Assembly (NCBI GenBank): GCA_025141015.1
Contig: CP081098.1
Location: 4,160,501 to 4,224,500 of the forward strand
Source of the DNA: Rhodobacteraceae bacterium M382
GTDB lineage: Bacteria; Pseudomonadota; Alphaproteobacteria; Rhodobacterales; Rhodobacteraceae
Direction: 5' to 3'
DNA length: 64,000 nt
Below the pieces are notes generated by a model. That model worked only from the letters and a program-made list of their open reading frames with translations, ran no database searches and was not told the DNA's origin. Position numbers and translations under genes: made by a program. Position 1 is the first letter of the stretch, and each line of letters opens with the position of its first letter. Positions 16,867 to 26,008 of this stretch are shown here, one piece after another.

Positions 16867-18153
16867 TCAGTTTGCAAATCCAAATAGGTTGGGGATGAAG
16901 GTGCTGATTTCCGGAACGAGAATGACCAGAAGGAGCACCACGAGTTCGGCCAGCAACAGCGGCAAGACAGCTTTGTACAGCGCCTCGAGCCGCAGTTGCC
17001 CGACGGTGGCAATCACGAACAGGACCGGCCCCACCGGAGGTGTGATCATTCCGATGGTCAGGTTCAAAACCAGCATCATGCCGAATTGCAGCGGATCAAT
17101 CCCCGCCGAGTAGGCAATCGGCCCCAGGATTGGTGTCAGGATGATCAGCGCCGGAAGCGTATCGATAAAGAAGCCACAAATCAGCGCGAACCCGGCAAGG
17201 ATGAACAGGATACCCAGACGGCTATCCGTGATCTGCGTGATCAGCTTGGCGATTTCCTGCGGGATCTGCAGATAGGTCAGCAGCCAGGCGAATATCGACG
17301 CCATAGACACGATCAGAAACACGGATGAGGTCACAACAGCCGCCCGCACAAACGCGCTGTATAGCACCGGCAGGGTAAAGGCCCGCATCGCCACGCCCAA
17401 CAGCAGCGCATAGGCCGACGCCACCGCCCCTGCCTCGGTCGGGGTGAACACGCCGCCCAGGATTCCGCCCAGAATAATCATAGGCATGATCAGCGCCGGC
17501 AGGGCCGCCAGGCTCGCCCCGCGCAGCTCTGTCATCGTGGCGCGCGTGTCACGGCCACGATAGCCATGGCGCGTCGATACGATATGGTTCGCCACCGCCA
17601 GCGCCAGCCCCAGCAGAACGCCCGGCACGATCCCCGCCAGGAACAGCCCGGCAACGGTCACGCCCTTGGTCGAAATCGCAAAGATCACGGCCAGAATGGA
17701 TGGCGGAATAATCGGCCCGATGGTCGCGGTCGCCGCCGACAGGGCGCCGGCGTAGTTCTTTTCATACCCCGCCTCGCGCATCATCCGCATGACGATCGCC
17801 GACGGTCCCGCTGCATCGGCCAACGCCGACCCGCTGATGCCCGCAAACAGCATCGACACCAGAATGTTCACATGGCCCAGCCCGCCTCGCACATGCCCGA
17901 CCAACGCATTCGCGAACCGCAACAGCGCGCGGGTCAGCCCACAGGCGGTCATCAGTTCAGACGCGAGGATAAAGAACGGCACCGCCATCAGCGGGAAACT
18001 GTCGATCCCGGCAAACATCCGCTGAGTCGCCACCAGCGGGTTCAGCCCACCATTGATAAAGATCGCCGACAGCCCGGCAATGCCCATGGTGAAGGCCACC
18101 GGCACACCCAGAAACAGGGTCGCGAAAAACAGGATGATCAGAGTCTTGGCCAT
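16867..18153 (-). CDS. dctM: TRAP transporter large permease DctM
   Basis: A 428-residue protein with about 12 hydrophobic spans, the normal size of the Na+-coupled translocating subunit of TRAP transporters. Family stretches such as GGLGHVNILVSMLFAGISGSA, here abbreviated at residues 91-111, and IGPIIPPS are present. It starts 4 bp after the small-subunit gene and ends 19 bp before dctP. It moves the acid bound by DctP across the inner membrane. Confidence 0.92.
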   Translation of the reverse strand: MAKTLIILFFATLFLGVPVAFTMGIAGLSAIFINGGLNPLVATQRMFAGIDSFPLMAVPFFILASELMTACGLTRALLRFANALVGHVRGGLGHVNILVSMLFAGISGSALADAAGPSAIVMRMMREAGYEKNYAGALSAATATIGPIIPPSILAVIFAISTKGVTVAGLFLAGIVPGVLLGLALAVANHIVSTRHGYRGRDTRATMTELRGASLAALPALIMPMIILGGILGGVFTPTEAGAVASAYALLLGVAMRAFTLPVLYSAFVRAAVVTSSVFLIVSMASIFAWLLTYLQIPQEIAKLITQITDSRLGILFILAGFALICGFFIDTLPALIILTPILGPIAYSAGIDPLQFGMMLVLNLTIGMITPPVGPVLFVIATVGQLRLEALYKAVLPLLLAELVVLLLVILVPEISTFIPNLFGFAN

Positions 18154-18157
18154 CCGC

Positions 18158-18637
18158 TTACATCCCCGCCTCGAAATCCTGCGCCACGAACCGCTTGGCG
18201 AAAAACGCCAGTTGGATCAGGAACAGCGCACATCCTGCCGGGATCGCCATATAGGGGATGCCGCGTGAAATGCCGGTCGACATGGTTTCCTTGTTCCAGC
18301 CGAATTCGACGAACTTCACGCCCAGCCACAACATCGTCGCCATGAACCCGAACATCACCAGCACGATGCCCCAACGCAGCATCCGCGCCAGCGTTTTGGG
18401 CAACGCATCGGGCAACGCCATGATCGCAACCAAACGACCTTCACGCAGTGCCAGACCCGCACCACAAAACGACCCAAAAATCATCAAGTGCCGCGCCGTT
18501 TCTTCGACCCAGGCAAAGGATGCGCCGAACCCGTATCGTCCGACGACGTTGGCAAAAACGATCACAAAAACCGTTGCCAGTGACACTGCGACAAGCGCCC
18601 GGTTCAGGTGAACTATCCAAGTTTCCAACCTCTCCAA
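18158..18637 (-). CDS. dctQ: TRAP transporter small permease DctQ (TTG start proposed)
   Basis: A 159-residue, four-span small membrane subunit. The start is the point of interest. The only upstream in-frame ATG, at 18712, falls inside the GntR-type operator region and has no ribosome-binding site. A TTG at 18637 lies 7 bases after GGGAGG and gives a protein beginning LERLETWIVHLNRAL, which is where DctQ homology begins. A GTG six bases earlier is too close to the Shine-Dalgarno. It is first in the leftward sugar-acid operon. Confidence 0.82.
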   Translation of the reverse strand: MERLETWIVHLNRALVAVSLATVFVIVFANVVGRYGFGASFAWVEETARHLMIFGSFCGAGLALREGRLVAIMALPDALPKTLARMLRWGIVLVMFGFMATMLWLGVKFVEFGWNKETMSTGISRGIPYMAIPAGCALFLIQLAFFAKRFVAQDFEAGM

Positions 18638-18678
18638 AGTCACCCCTCCCGATGCGTCTTTGTTGTGGGAAATATAAC

Positions 18679-18695
18679 TGGCATACAGTATGCCA
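18679..18695. promoter_or_regulatory. perfect 17-bp palindrome, probable GntR/FCD operator 1
   Basis: TGGCATAC-A-GTATGCCA is a perfect palindrome with a single central base. It lies 42 bp before the proposed dctQ start and 66 bp before the divergent GntR gene, the usual place for an FCD-type GntR regulator that represses its transporter operon and itself. Confidence 0.7.
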
Positions 18696-18706
18696 CGTGT
18701 CAACAC

Positions 18707-18723
18707 TCCCATATTGTATGCCA
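18707..18723. promoter_or_regulatory. imperfect second GntR/FCD operator
   Basis: The right half GTATGCCA is identical to operator 1; the left half TCCCATAT matches at 5 of 8 positions. Its centre is 28 bp from that of operator 1, close to three helical turns apart, allowing binding on the same face of the DNA. Confidence 0.5.
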
Positions 18724-18760
18724 GCTTGAGAGGTGCTAGTGTTTTCAGGAGGAGAGCGGC

Positions 18761-19429
18761 ATGACCCCATTTAACCGACCAAAATCATTGACAGAATTGG
18801 TAACAGAAAATCTAAGAGACCGCATTGTCGGTGGAGAATTCGACTTGGGAGAACAACTGTCCGAGGCCCGAATCGCCAAAGATATTGAAGTCAGCCGGAC
18901 ACCGGTAAGAGAGGCAATCAACCGCCTGGAAATGGAAGGTTTGCTCGATATTGAGCCGCAAAGGGGCTCATTCGTCTTCAATCTGGAACCCTACGAACTG
19001 GCCAAGCTTTGTGATGCACGCGTTTGCCTTGAAACCACTGCTCTGACCCATGCGATACGGGAACGCCCCGAAGACTTGGCCAAGGCTTTGGGGGCCTGCC
19101 TAGATCGAATGACCGCGGCCAGAGAGGTTGGCGATGACGTCGAATATCTTGCACTGGACACGCTCTTTCATCAGTGCTTCTTCGATTGTTCGGATAATCG
19201 GTTCCTGAATGACGCCTACCAGACTATCGCCTTGAAAATGGCGGCTCTGCGCAACAGGCTGGGACACCATCCGGATCACATGGCCAAGTCGTATCGCGAA
19301 CATCTCGAACTTGTCGAATGCGTCAAAGCGCGCGACACGCAGAAGGCGCTTGAGATCCTGACAGCGCATATTGACCGCAAGGAAGGATCATATTGGAACG
19401 ATGTGACAGAGGACAAAAGTGCCGACTGA
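18761..19429 (+). CDS. GntR-family regulator, FCD domain
   Basis: A 222-residue regulator. The winged helix-turn-helix spans about residues 10-75, with EARIAKDIEVSRTPVREAIN forming the recognition part. The C-terminal all-helical FCD domain (about 85-210) has the family's metal/ligand histidines, for example FHQCF and a late H in EHLELV. Such proteins sense carboxylic or sugar acids and release DNA on binding them. It is divergent from the TRAP/KDG operon, with two operator-like palindromes between, and is the likely repressor of that operon. Confidence 0.88.
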   Translation: MTPFNRPKSLTELVTENLRDRIVGGEFDLGEQLSEARIAKDIEVSRTPVREAINRLEMEGLLDIEPQRGSFVFNLEPYELAKLCDARVCLETTALTHAIRERPEDLAKALGACLDRMTAAREVGDDVEYLALDTLFHQCFFDCSDNRFLNDAYQTIALKMAALRNRLGHHPDHMAKSYREHLELVECVKARDTQKALEILTAHIDRKEGSYWNDVTEDKSAD

Positions 19430-19609
19430 CCTCAGAAGGTGCAATGGCTAGATCGTTCAGGCCGTTAATAAACGGGTTATGTCGCAGACCTTCGATAGAT
19501 GGGCGTGTGGGTCGAGCTATGATATTTGTCGGCCTCTAATTTGGCAGGTTGGTAACACAACGTGACGATATGAGTTCAAAGGCAGCCATTATCTCAAACC
19601 CATGATCCT
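19430..19609. other. intergenic, nothing recognised
   Basis: Between the GntR gene and an IS6-type remnant. No convincing gene, terminator with U-run, or operator was found. Base composition is more AT-rich than in the neighbouring genes. Confidence 0.4.
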
Positions 19610-19805
19610 GTAGTCGTGTTTTTCTGTCCGCCCTACGCCGTATCCTATCGCCATCTGGAAGAGATCACTGCAAAGCGCGGGTTCAAGGCGTTTCATTCAG
19701 CGGCTGCTACGCCCAACGGGATTGAAGTTGCTCATATGATCCTCAATGGACAATTCGGTGAGGTTGGAAATCACGCTTCAAGCAGTTTTCCGCGCTCGCA
19801 GGATG
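19610..19805 (+). pseudogene. internally deleted IS6-family transposase remnant
   Basis: Plus-strand translation gives an N-terminal piece, YAVSYRHLEEITAKRG, joined directly to a C-terminal piece, FKAFHSAAATPNGIEVAHM, both typical of IS6/IS26-type transposases. About 150 residues holding the DDE core are missing between them. After ILNGQFGEVG the frame shifts, and the normal ending SRFKQFSALAG plus stop (19803-19805) is found in another frame. Internal deletion plus frameshift means it is dead. Terminal repeats were not found. Confidence 0.75.
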
Positions 19806-19945
19806 AGTGCATCCTGCGCTGGAACATCCATTCCCCACTGAGAAAGTGTGCGACACACCCCATCGCCCAAGCCGTAAAGACCAGGGGGGGCAACGCCGCC
19901 CTCCCCTGTCAGGGCCCTCATGAGAAGTCCCTTTCAAATCCGGAC

Positions 19946-20962
19946 TTATGCCGGGGTGGGCGCATCTTCGCGCAACAGGCCCTTGGCCTTGAGGTCGGCC
20001 CAGAACTGTGCCGGGATCTCGTGGCTGAACCATGTGAGGTTCTGTTCGAGCTGTCCCACCGTCCGTGTCCCCGCCATGAAGGACGAAACAGCAGGGTGCG
20101 CCACTACAAACTGCAGCGCCGCCGCCGCCAGGGGCACGCCATATTCGGTGCAGACCTCTTCGATCTTGGCCACTTTCTGCATGATTTCGGCCGGAGCCGG
20201 TGCGTAGTTGTATTTCGCGCCTTCCTTGGCCCCGGTGGCCAGTATGCCCGAATTGAAACCACCGCCGACGACCACTGCGGCACCGCGCTCTTCACAAAGA
20301 GGCAGGAATTTGTTCAATGAATCCTGTTCCAGAAGAGTGTAGCGACCCGCCAGAAGGAAACAGTCGAAATCGCGTTGCTCCAGTGCGGCGTGGCAAACCT
20401 CCCATTCATTCACGCCGACGCCAATGGCCTTGACCAGACCCTGATCGCGCAGGCTTTCCAGCGCTTTCCACGCCTCATCCATGGCCTGTTTGAACACCTC
20501 GGGCTGCTCGTCGCCGCGCGTAAAAACGTCGATGTCGTGAATGAAACAAATGTCAATCCGCTCCAACGCCATGCGCTGCAGGCTGTCTTCGAATGAACGC
20601 ATGATCCCGTCATAGGAATAGTCGAATTCCATGTTGAAAGGTGCCGCATTGGTCCAGGGTTCAAAATTGATTTCACTGCGCTTGGCCGGTTTCAGAACGC
20701 GCCCGACCTTGGATGAAAGCACGAAATCGTCGCGGTTCTTCCAACGCAGATTTTGCCCGGTGCGCAGTTCTGACAGGCCGTGCCCATACATTGGCGCGGT
20801 GTCGAAATAACGCACGCCCGCATCCCAAGCGTGATCATACATCGCGGTCGAGGTCGCTTCGTCGATCTCGCGGAAAATGTTGCCGACGGGGGCCGTGCCG
20901 AAACCAAAAGCCGAAACCTCCAGATCAACGCGACCGAATTTATTCTTGGTGTTCGGGTTCAT
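19946..20962 (-). CDS. aldo/keto reductase (aldose or pyridoxal dehydrogenase-like)
   Basis: A 338-residue AKR with the full tetrad: D54 and Y59 (YFDTAPMYG), K85 (SSKVG), H142 (IHDID). The sequence style resembles D-threo-aldose 1-dehydrogenase, L-fucose dehydrogenase and pyridoxal 4-dehydrogenase, which oxidise an aldose or hemiacetal to a lactone with NAD(P)+. The ATG at 20962 follows GGGAGA; longer frames pass through the promoter. A TetR-type operator lies about 90 bp upstream, tying it to the divergent acyl-CoA dehydrogenase operon. Confidence 0.87.
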   Translation of the reverse strand: MNPNTKNKFGRVDLEVSAFGFGTAPVGNIFREIDEATSTAMYDHAWDAGVRYFDTAPMYGHGLSELRTGQNLRWKNRDDFVLSSKVGRVLKPAKRSEINFEPWTNAAPFNMEFDYSYDGIMRSFEDSLQRMALERIDICFIHDIDVFTRGDEQPEVFKQAMDEAWKALESLRDQGLVKAIGVGVNEWEVCHAALEQRDFDCFLLAGRYTLLEQDSLNKFLPLCEERGAAVVVGGGFNSGILATGAKEGAKYNYAPAPAEIMQKVAKIEEVCTEYGVPLAAAALQFVVAHPAVSSFMAGTRTVGQLEQNLTWFSHEIPAQFWADLKAKGLLREDAPTPA

Positions 20963-21049
20963 ACCCAGTCTCCCTGCCATGTCATGACGTCTTCTGCTGG
21001 GCTGGCCCGATCCAATCGTCATGGTGGAAATGGTGCGCAGCTCAGCGCA

Positions 21050-21067
21050 AGTAACTGTTTGGTTATT
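21050..21067. promoter_or_regulatory. TetR-type operator, site 1
   Basis: AGTAAC-TGTTTG-GTTATT, inverted 6-bp arms around a 6-bp spacer, one mismatch between arms. It lies in the 254-bp divergent region, on the aldo/keto reductase side. It shares its layout with sites at 21176, 33619, 33720 and 45582. Confidence 0.55.
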
Positions 21068-21175
21068 TATCGCAACCTGCCCCATGGATCAAGCCCTGTT
21101 CCAAGCGACCGCGCGGCATCCGGTCACCAGGCGCGAAGACAACACTCTTGACGGAGTGATTTCTTCAATCCTATA

Positions 21176-21193
21176 AGTAACTAACCAGTTACT
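21176..21193. promoter_or_regulatory. TetR-type operator, site 2
   Basis: AGTAAC-TAACCA-GTTACT, perfect 6-bp arms extending to 7 bp (AGTAACT/AGTTACT). It ends 23 bp before the acyl-CoA dehydrogenase ATG, a position where a bound repressor would block transcription. Confidence 0.65.
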
Positions 21194-21216
21194 GTAACTC
21201 CAGTGAGAGGCGCGCT

Positions 21217-22362
21217 ATGTTCCTGACGGAAACACATGAACAAGTCCGTGATATGACCCGGCAATTTGCACAGGAAGAGATCCGCCCCCTGGCAGAAGAG
21301 CTGGATCGCGATTCGCGCTTCCCGACGGAAATCTATGACCAGATGGGTGAATTGGGTCTGTTCGGCATTGGCGTTCCCGAAGAGATGGGCGGCCCCGGTT
21401 TCGACACGCTGACCTATGCGCTGGTGATGGAGGAACTGTCGCGCGGTTATGCCTCGATCGCTGATCAATGCGGGCTTCTGGAGCTGGTTTCAACGCTTCT
21501 GGTGCGCCATGGCACCGGTGCGCAGCGCGACAGATGGCTCGGTGGGTTGCTCACCGCGAAACTGCGCCCGGCCTACTGTATCACGGAACCCGAAGCCGGC
21601 ACTGACGTGTCCGGCATACGCACCACGGCGGTGCGCGACGGGGATGGATGGGTGCTGAACGGCGGCAAGATCTGGATTCACAATGCGCCGGTAGCGGATG
21701 TGGGTTTCGTGCTGGCGCGCACTGACCCCGAGGCGGGTCATCGTGGGATGTCGATTTTTATTGTCGATTTGCACACAGACGGGGTCACGCGCGGCCCAAA
21801 AGAAATAAAGATGGGGCAGCGAGCAAGCCAGGTTGGGTCACTCACTTTTGACGACGTTCGCCTGCCCGCCGACTCCTTGCTGGGCCAGGAAGGCCGTGGG
21901 TTCCACATGATGATGAGCGTGTTGGACAAAGGTCGCGTGGGCATCGCGTCGCTGGCTGTTGGCATCGGTCAGGCCGGGCTTGAGGCCGCCACCGAATACG
22001 CGCAGGAACGCAAGCAGTTCAGCAAGCCCATCTCTGAATTCCAGGGTGTGCAATGGCTGTTGGCCGACATCGCCAAGGATGTTGAGGCGGCGCGTCTGCT
22101 GGTGCATTCGGCAGCCGTCAAAATCGACCGGGGGAAGGACGCGACCAAGGCGTGCTCGATGGCGAAATGTTTTGCCGGCGACATGGCTGTGGCGCGCTCG
22201 GCGGACGCGGTGCAGGTGTTTGGCGGGTCGGGCTATATCCGGGGTTTCGAAGTGGAGCGGCTCTATCGCGACGCCAAGATCACTCAGATCTATGAAGGCA
22301 CCAACCAGATTCAACGCATGATCATTGCCCGCGAATTGTTGGCAAAAGGGGCACAGGCATGA
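21217..22362 (+). CDS. acyl-CoA dehydrogenase
   Basis: A 381-residue flavoprotein, standard length. YCITEPEAGTD near residues 120-130 is the FAD/acyl signature, and the catalytic base is Glu360 in IYEGTNQIQ. It introduces a 2,3 double bond into an acyl-CoA and passes electrons to ETF, whose two subunits are encoded in the same operon. It heads a rightward operon (ACAD, SDR, DUF993, TIM barrel, etfB, etfA) and overlaps the SDR gene by 4 bp. Chain-length preference cannot be read. Confidence 0.92.
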   Translation: MFLTETHEQVRDMTRQFAQEEIRPLAEELDRDSRFPTEIYDQMGELGLFGIGVPEEMGGPGFDTLTYALVMEELSRGYASIADQCGLLELVSTLLVRHGTGAQRDRWLGGLLTAKLRPAYCITEPEAGTDVSGIRTTAVRDGDGWVLNGGKIWIHNAPVADVGFVLARTDPEAGHRGMSIFIVDLHTDGVTRGPKEIKMGQRASQVGSLTFDDVRLPADSLLGQEGRGFHMMMSVLDKGRVGIASLAVGIGQAGLEAATEYAQERKQFSKPISEFQGVQWLLADIAKDVEAARLLVHSAAVKIDRGKDATKACSMAKCFAGDMAVARSADAVQVFGGSGYIRGFEVERLYRDAKITQIYEGTNQIQRMIIARELLAKGAQA

Positions 22363-23159
22363 ACGCGGCAAACAACTCTCCCCGTTCAGCTGCGCGCCAG
22401 GTCGCCCTGGTCACTGGATCGGCGCGCGGCATTGGACTGGCCGCCGCTGTCGCGCTGGCCCGCGAAGGTTTCGCCATCGCCTTGAACGATAGGGAAGAGA
22501 GTGACACGCTGCGCAACGCCGCCGATCTGATCCGCGCCGAAGGGGTCCCGGTCATGGCGGCCGCCTTTGACGTGTCCGACATCGCCGCCCATGACGCGCA
22601 GCTGGCTGCCATCGAAGATACGTTTGGCCCGCTGACCACCCTGGTCAACAATGCCGGTGTTGGCGTGATGCAGCGCGGCGACCTGCTTGAGGTGTCCGAG
22701 CAAAGCTTTGATCGCTGTATGGCGGTGAACACCAAAGCGATGTTCTTTCTCAGCCAAGCCTTTGCCAAACGGCTGGTCGCGCGCGACCGGGATCCGGCGC
22801 TGTTTCATTCCATTGTCAATGTCACCTCGTCCAACGCCGTGGCCGTAGCCGTGCCGCGCGCCGAATATTGCGCGTCAAAAGCCGCCGCCGCCATGGTATC
22901 GAAAACCTTTGCGGTGCGGCTGGGCCAGGAAAACATCGCCGTCTATGACGTGCAGCCCGGCCTAATCGCCACCGACATGACCGCCCCGGTGATCGAGATG
23001 TATGACCAGCGCGCCCGGGACGGGCTGACCCTGTTTCCCCGCGTCGGCCAGCCCGAGGATATGGGTGGCATCATTGCGTCGCTCGCCAGCGGCAAACTCC
23101 CCTACACAACCGGACAGGCGATCTCGGCGGATGCCGGGATGCTTGTGCCCCGTTTCTGA
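22359..23159 (+). CDS. SDR family oxidoreductase (3-ketoacyl reductase-like)
   Basis: A 266-residue classical SDR: VTGSARGIG near residues 19-27, NNAGVGV near 100, SSN and YCASKAAAA near 150-170 for the catalytic Ser-Tyr-Lys. It resembles 3-oxoacyl or sugar SDRs of the type that often oxidise a polyol or hydroxyacyl intermediate. It is translationally coupled to the acyl-CoA dehydrogenase (ATGA overlap). In the proposed pathway it could oxidise the hydroxyacyl-CoA made by the enoyl-CoA hydratase, or a sugar hydroxyl. Confidence 0.87.
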   Translation: MNAANNSPRSAARQVALVTGSARGIGLAAAVALAREGFAIALNDREESDTLRNAADLIRAEGVPVMAAAFDVSDIAAHDAQLAAIEDTFGPLTTLVNNAGVGVMQRGDLLEVSEQSFDRCMAVNTKAMFFLSQAFAKRLVARDRDPALFHSIVNVTSSNAVAVAVPRAEYCASKAAAAMVSKTFAVRLGQENIAVYDVQPGLIATDMTAPVIEMYDQRARDGLTLFPRVGQPEDMGGIIASLASGKLPYTTGQAISADAGMLVPRF

Positions 23160-23169
23160 GGTTTTTCTG

Positions 23170-24318
23170 ATGAAGATCCAACTGCCCGACACCTCTGGCG
23201 CTATGCACGACTATGTTCTAACGGGGTCGCCCGTGCAGCCTTCGCAGCTGACCCCGAATTCGGCCCGCGTGCTGTATTCGGCCGCCCATGTGGTCAGCGA
23301 CCCTTTTGGCGATCATGACCCGACCGGCCCGGCCAATGTCGATTGGGCCAAGACCATGGAATTTCGCCACTATCTGGCCGACATGGGCATGGGCATCGCC
23401 GAGGCGATGGATACCGCGCAGCGCGGCATGGGGCTTGACTGGCCCGGCGCGCTCGAACTGATCCGGCGCACCCGGGAGGAGCTGCCCGACGCGCTTGTCG
23501 CCAATGGTTGCGGCACCGATCATCTGGACCCGGGTGATGCGCAAACGCTGGACGATGTGCGCCGCGCCTATCTGGAACAGGTCGAAGCGATCCAGAAGCT
23601 TGGCGGACGTCTGATCCTCATGGCCTCGCGCGCGCTGGCGCGGGTGGCGCGGGGGCCGGCGGATTACGTCGCCATCTACAATGACGTGCTGACCTCCTGC
23701 GACGAACCCGTGATCCTGCACTGGCTGGGCGACATGTTCGACCCGCAGCTTGCAGGGTATTGGGGCAGCGATGATTTCGACGGCGCGCTCGACACCGTGG
23801 TGCAGATCATCGAAACCAACGCGGCCAAGGTGGACGGCATCAAGATCTCGCTTCTGGATGCGGAAAAAGAGGTCCTTCTGCGCCGCCGCCTGCCGGAAGG
23901 CGTAAAGATGTACACCGGCGACGATTTCAACTACCCCGAGCTGATCGAGGGCGACGCGCTGGGGTATTCCCACGCGTTGCTCGGAATTTTCGACCCGCTG
24001 GCCCCGGCCGCCGCTTTTGCGGTCAGCAAACTCAGCGAAGGGGACGCCGCCGCGTTTCGCGCGACCCTGGACCCGACCGTGCCGCTGGCGCGCCATATCT
24101 TTCGCACCCCGACGCAGTACTACAAGACTGGGGTAGTGTTCTTGGCCTGGCTCAACGGCTTTCAGGATCACTTCGTCATGCTGAACGGTGCCCAAAGCAC
24201 GCGTTCCCTGCCGTATTTCGTCGATTGTTTCAAAATGGCAGAACAATGCGGATTGCTGCGTGACCCGGATCTGGGGGTCGAGCGCATGGGGCACCTTATG
24301 AAGCTTTACGGGGTCTGA
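23170..24318 (+). CDS. DUF993 protein (dihydrodipicolinate synthase-like TIM barrel)
   Basis: A 382-residue protein of DUF993, a family distantly related to the DapA class of (beta/alpha)8 aldolases/lyases. Recognised by its overall pattern, including MEFRHYLADMGMGIAEAMDT and DGIKISLLDAEKE, whose lysine may be the Schiff-base residue. Family members are usually found with a sugar-phosphate isomerase-type TIM barrel, as here. The enzyme function is not established; a retro-aldol cleavage of a keto sugar acid is a reasonable hypothesis. ATG 23170 follows the SDR stop by 10 bp. Confidence 0.8.
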   Translation: MKIQLPDTSGAMHDYVLTGSPVQPSQLTPNSARVLYSAAHVVSDPFGDHDPTGPANVDWAKTMEFRHYLADMGMGIAEAMDTAQRGMGLDWPGALELIRRTREELPDALVANGCGTDHLDPGDAQTLDDVRRAYLEQVEAIQKLGGRLILMASRALARVARGPADYVAIYNDVLTSCDEPVILHWLGDMFDPQLAGYWGSDDFDGALDTVVQIIETNAAKVDGIKISLLDAEKEVLLRRRLPEGVKMYTGDDFNYPELIEGDALGYSHALLGIFDPLAPAAAFAVSKLSEGDAAAFRATLDPTVPLARHIFRTPTQYYKTGVVFLAWLNGFQDHFVMLNGAQSTRSLPYFVDCFKMAEQCGLLRDPDLGVERMGHLMKLYGV

Positions 24319-24321
24319 CCG

Positions 24322-25218
24322 ATGGTCGATCCCCTCCCCTCCTCTGCGCCCCTGCCCCAGCGCGACTTTTCACAGGATCATTCCGCCCTGGCGCTGAACA
24401 CCGCCACGCTGGGTCACAATCTGGACGGATATGGCGCGGGCTGGTCGCCCGAACAGGTGATCGACGCCTGCGCCGAGCGCGGCTATGGCGGCATCACGTT
24501 TTGGCGGCGCGAGCTGGAAGGCCGCGCGGTCGAGATCGGCGCGCGAACGCGGGCGGCTGGGATGCAGGTTGTCGGGCTGTGCCGCACGCCATTCCTGACC
24601 GGCCCTCTGGCCCTGCCGTCGGATGCCGAGATCATGGCGGATTTTCACCGCTCGATTGATGAGGCCGCAGCGCTGGAAACAGAGGTTCTGACCATTGTCA
24701 CCGGCGGGCCGGAACCGGGCACCAAGGGCGTGTTGGAAAGCCAGAAGATCCTGACCGACCGGGTGGCGCGGGCGGCGGACTACGCTGCGGTGCGCGATGT
24801 GAAACTGGCGCTGGAACCACTGAACCCTGCGATGGGTGGCAACCGCACCTGCCTGATGACCGCCGCCGATGCGCTCAATGTCTGTGATGCGATCGGGGCG
24901 GAAAATGTGGGCGTCGCCATTGACGTCTTTCACGTCTGGTGGGATGCGACCCTGGCCGACACGCTGGCCCGTCGGGGCAAGGGGCGCGTTTTCGGCTATC
25001 ACCTCTGCGACTGGTTGGCCGACACCACGGATGCGCTGCTGGATCGCGGCATGATGGGCGATGGCGTGGCCGATCTGCGCGCCCTGCGCGGCGCGGTCGA
25101 AGCCACCGGTTACGACGGCTTGTGCGAGGTCGAAATCTTTTCCGCCGACAATTGGTGGCGACGCCCCCCGGAGGAGGTGCTCGACACGATCGTGACCCGC
25201 TTCCACAGCTGTTGCTAA
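24322..25218 (+). CDS. sugar phosphate isomerase/epimerase family TIM barrel
   Basis: A 298-residue xylose-isomerase-like TIM barrel (AP endonuclease 2 fold). Metal-binding positions are suggested by ALEPLNPA (E), [11 protein letters not shown] (D, H), GYHLCDW and CEVEIFS (E). Such enzymes isomerise or epimerise sugars, or cleave ether/glycosidic bonds of 3-keto sugars. It starts 3 bp after the DUF993 gene and probably works in series with it. Specific reaction unknown. Confidence 0.82.
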   Translation: MVDPLPSSAPLPQRDFSQDHSALALNTATLGHNLDGYGAGWSPEQVIDACAERGYGGITFWRRELEGRAVEIGARTRAAGMQVVGLCRTPFLTGPLALPSDAEIMADFHRSIDEAAALETEVLTIVTGGPEPGTKGVLESQKILTDRVARAADYAAVRDVKLALEPLNPAMGGNRTCLMTAADALNVCDAIGAENVGVAIDVFHVWWDATLADTLARRGKGRVFGYHLCDWLADTTDALLDRGMMGDGVADLRALRGAVEATGYDGLCEVEIFSADNWWRRPPEEVLDTIVTRFHSCC

Positions 25219-25249
25219 TCACCCCTGTTCAACATTGAGGAACGCAGAA

Positions 25250-26008
25250 ATGAAGGTACTCGTGCCTGTCAAGCGCGTGATTGACTATAACGTTAAGGTC
25301 CGCGTGAAGACGGACGGCAGCGGTGTCGATCTCGCCAACGTGAAGATGTCGATGAACCCATTCGACGAAATCGCGGTGGAAGAAGCCATTCGTCTGAAAG
25401 AAGCAGGCAAGGCCGATGAGGTCATTGCGGTTTCGATCGGCGTGAAGCAAGCTCAGGAAACTCTGCGCACGGCTCTGGCCATGGGTGCAGACCGCGCGAT
25501 CCTGGTGATTGCAGCGGATGATGTGCACACCGACATCGAACCTCTGGCTGTTGCCAAGATCCTGGCAAAAGTTGTCGAAGAAGAGCAGCCCGGTGTTGTT
25601 CTGTGCGGCAAACAGGCGATCGACAACGACATGAACGCCACCGGTCAGATGCTGTCGGCGCTGCTGGGTTGGTCCCAGGGCACCTTTGCCTCGGGCCTGG
25701 ACATCGATGGCGACAAGGCCGTCGTGACCCGCGAAGTCGATGGCGGCCTGCAGACCATCAACGTGTCGATGCCTTCGATCATCACCGTTGACCTGCGCCT
25801 GAACGAGCCGCGTTATGCGTCGCTGCCCAACATCATGAAGGCCAAGAAAAAGCCGCTGGACGAGAAAACAGCCGCCGACTATGGCGTCGATGTCTCTCCG
25901 CGTCTGGAAATCGTCACCACATCCGAACCCGAAGCCCGCGCTGCCGGCATCGTTGTTGGGTCGGTTGATGAACTGGTCGAGAAACTCAAAGAAGCGGGGG
26001 CTGTGTAA
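25250..26008 (+). CDS. etfB: electron transfer flavoprotein beta subunit
   Basis: A 252-residue ETF beta subunit. [14 protein letters not shown] and [12 protein letters not shown] are conserved family segments, and [15 protein letters not shown] is the AMP/partner-binding signature. It pairs with EtfA to accept electrons from acyl-CoA dehydrogenases and pass them to ETF:quinone oxidoreductase. The ATG at 25250 follows GAGGAA. Codon use is strongly biased, as in highly expressed genes, so this may be the main cellular ETF or a dedicated copy. Confidence 0.93.
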   Translation: MKVLVPVKRVIDYNVKVRVKTDGSGVDLANVKMSMNPFDEIAVEEAIRLKEAGKADEVIAVSIGVKQAQETLRTALAMGADRAILVIAADDVHTDIEPLAVAKILAKVVEEEQPGVVLCGKQAIDNDMNATGQMLSALLGWSQGTFASGLDIDGDKAVVTREVDGGLQTINVSMPSIITVDLRLNEPRYASLPNIMKAKKKPLDEKTAADYGVDVSPRLEIVTTSEPEARAAGIVVGSVDELVEKLKEAGAV

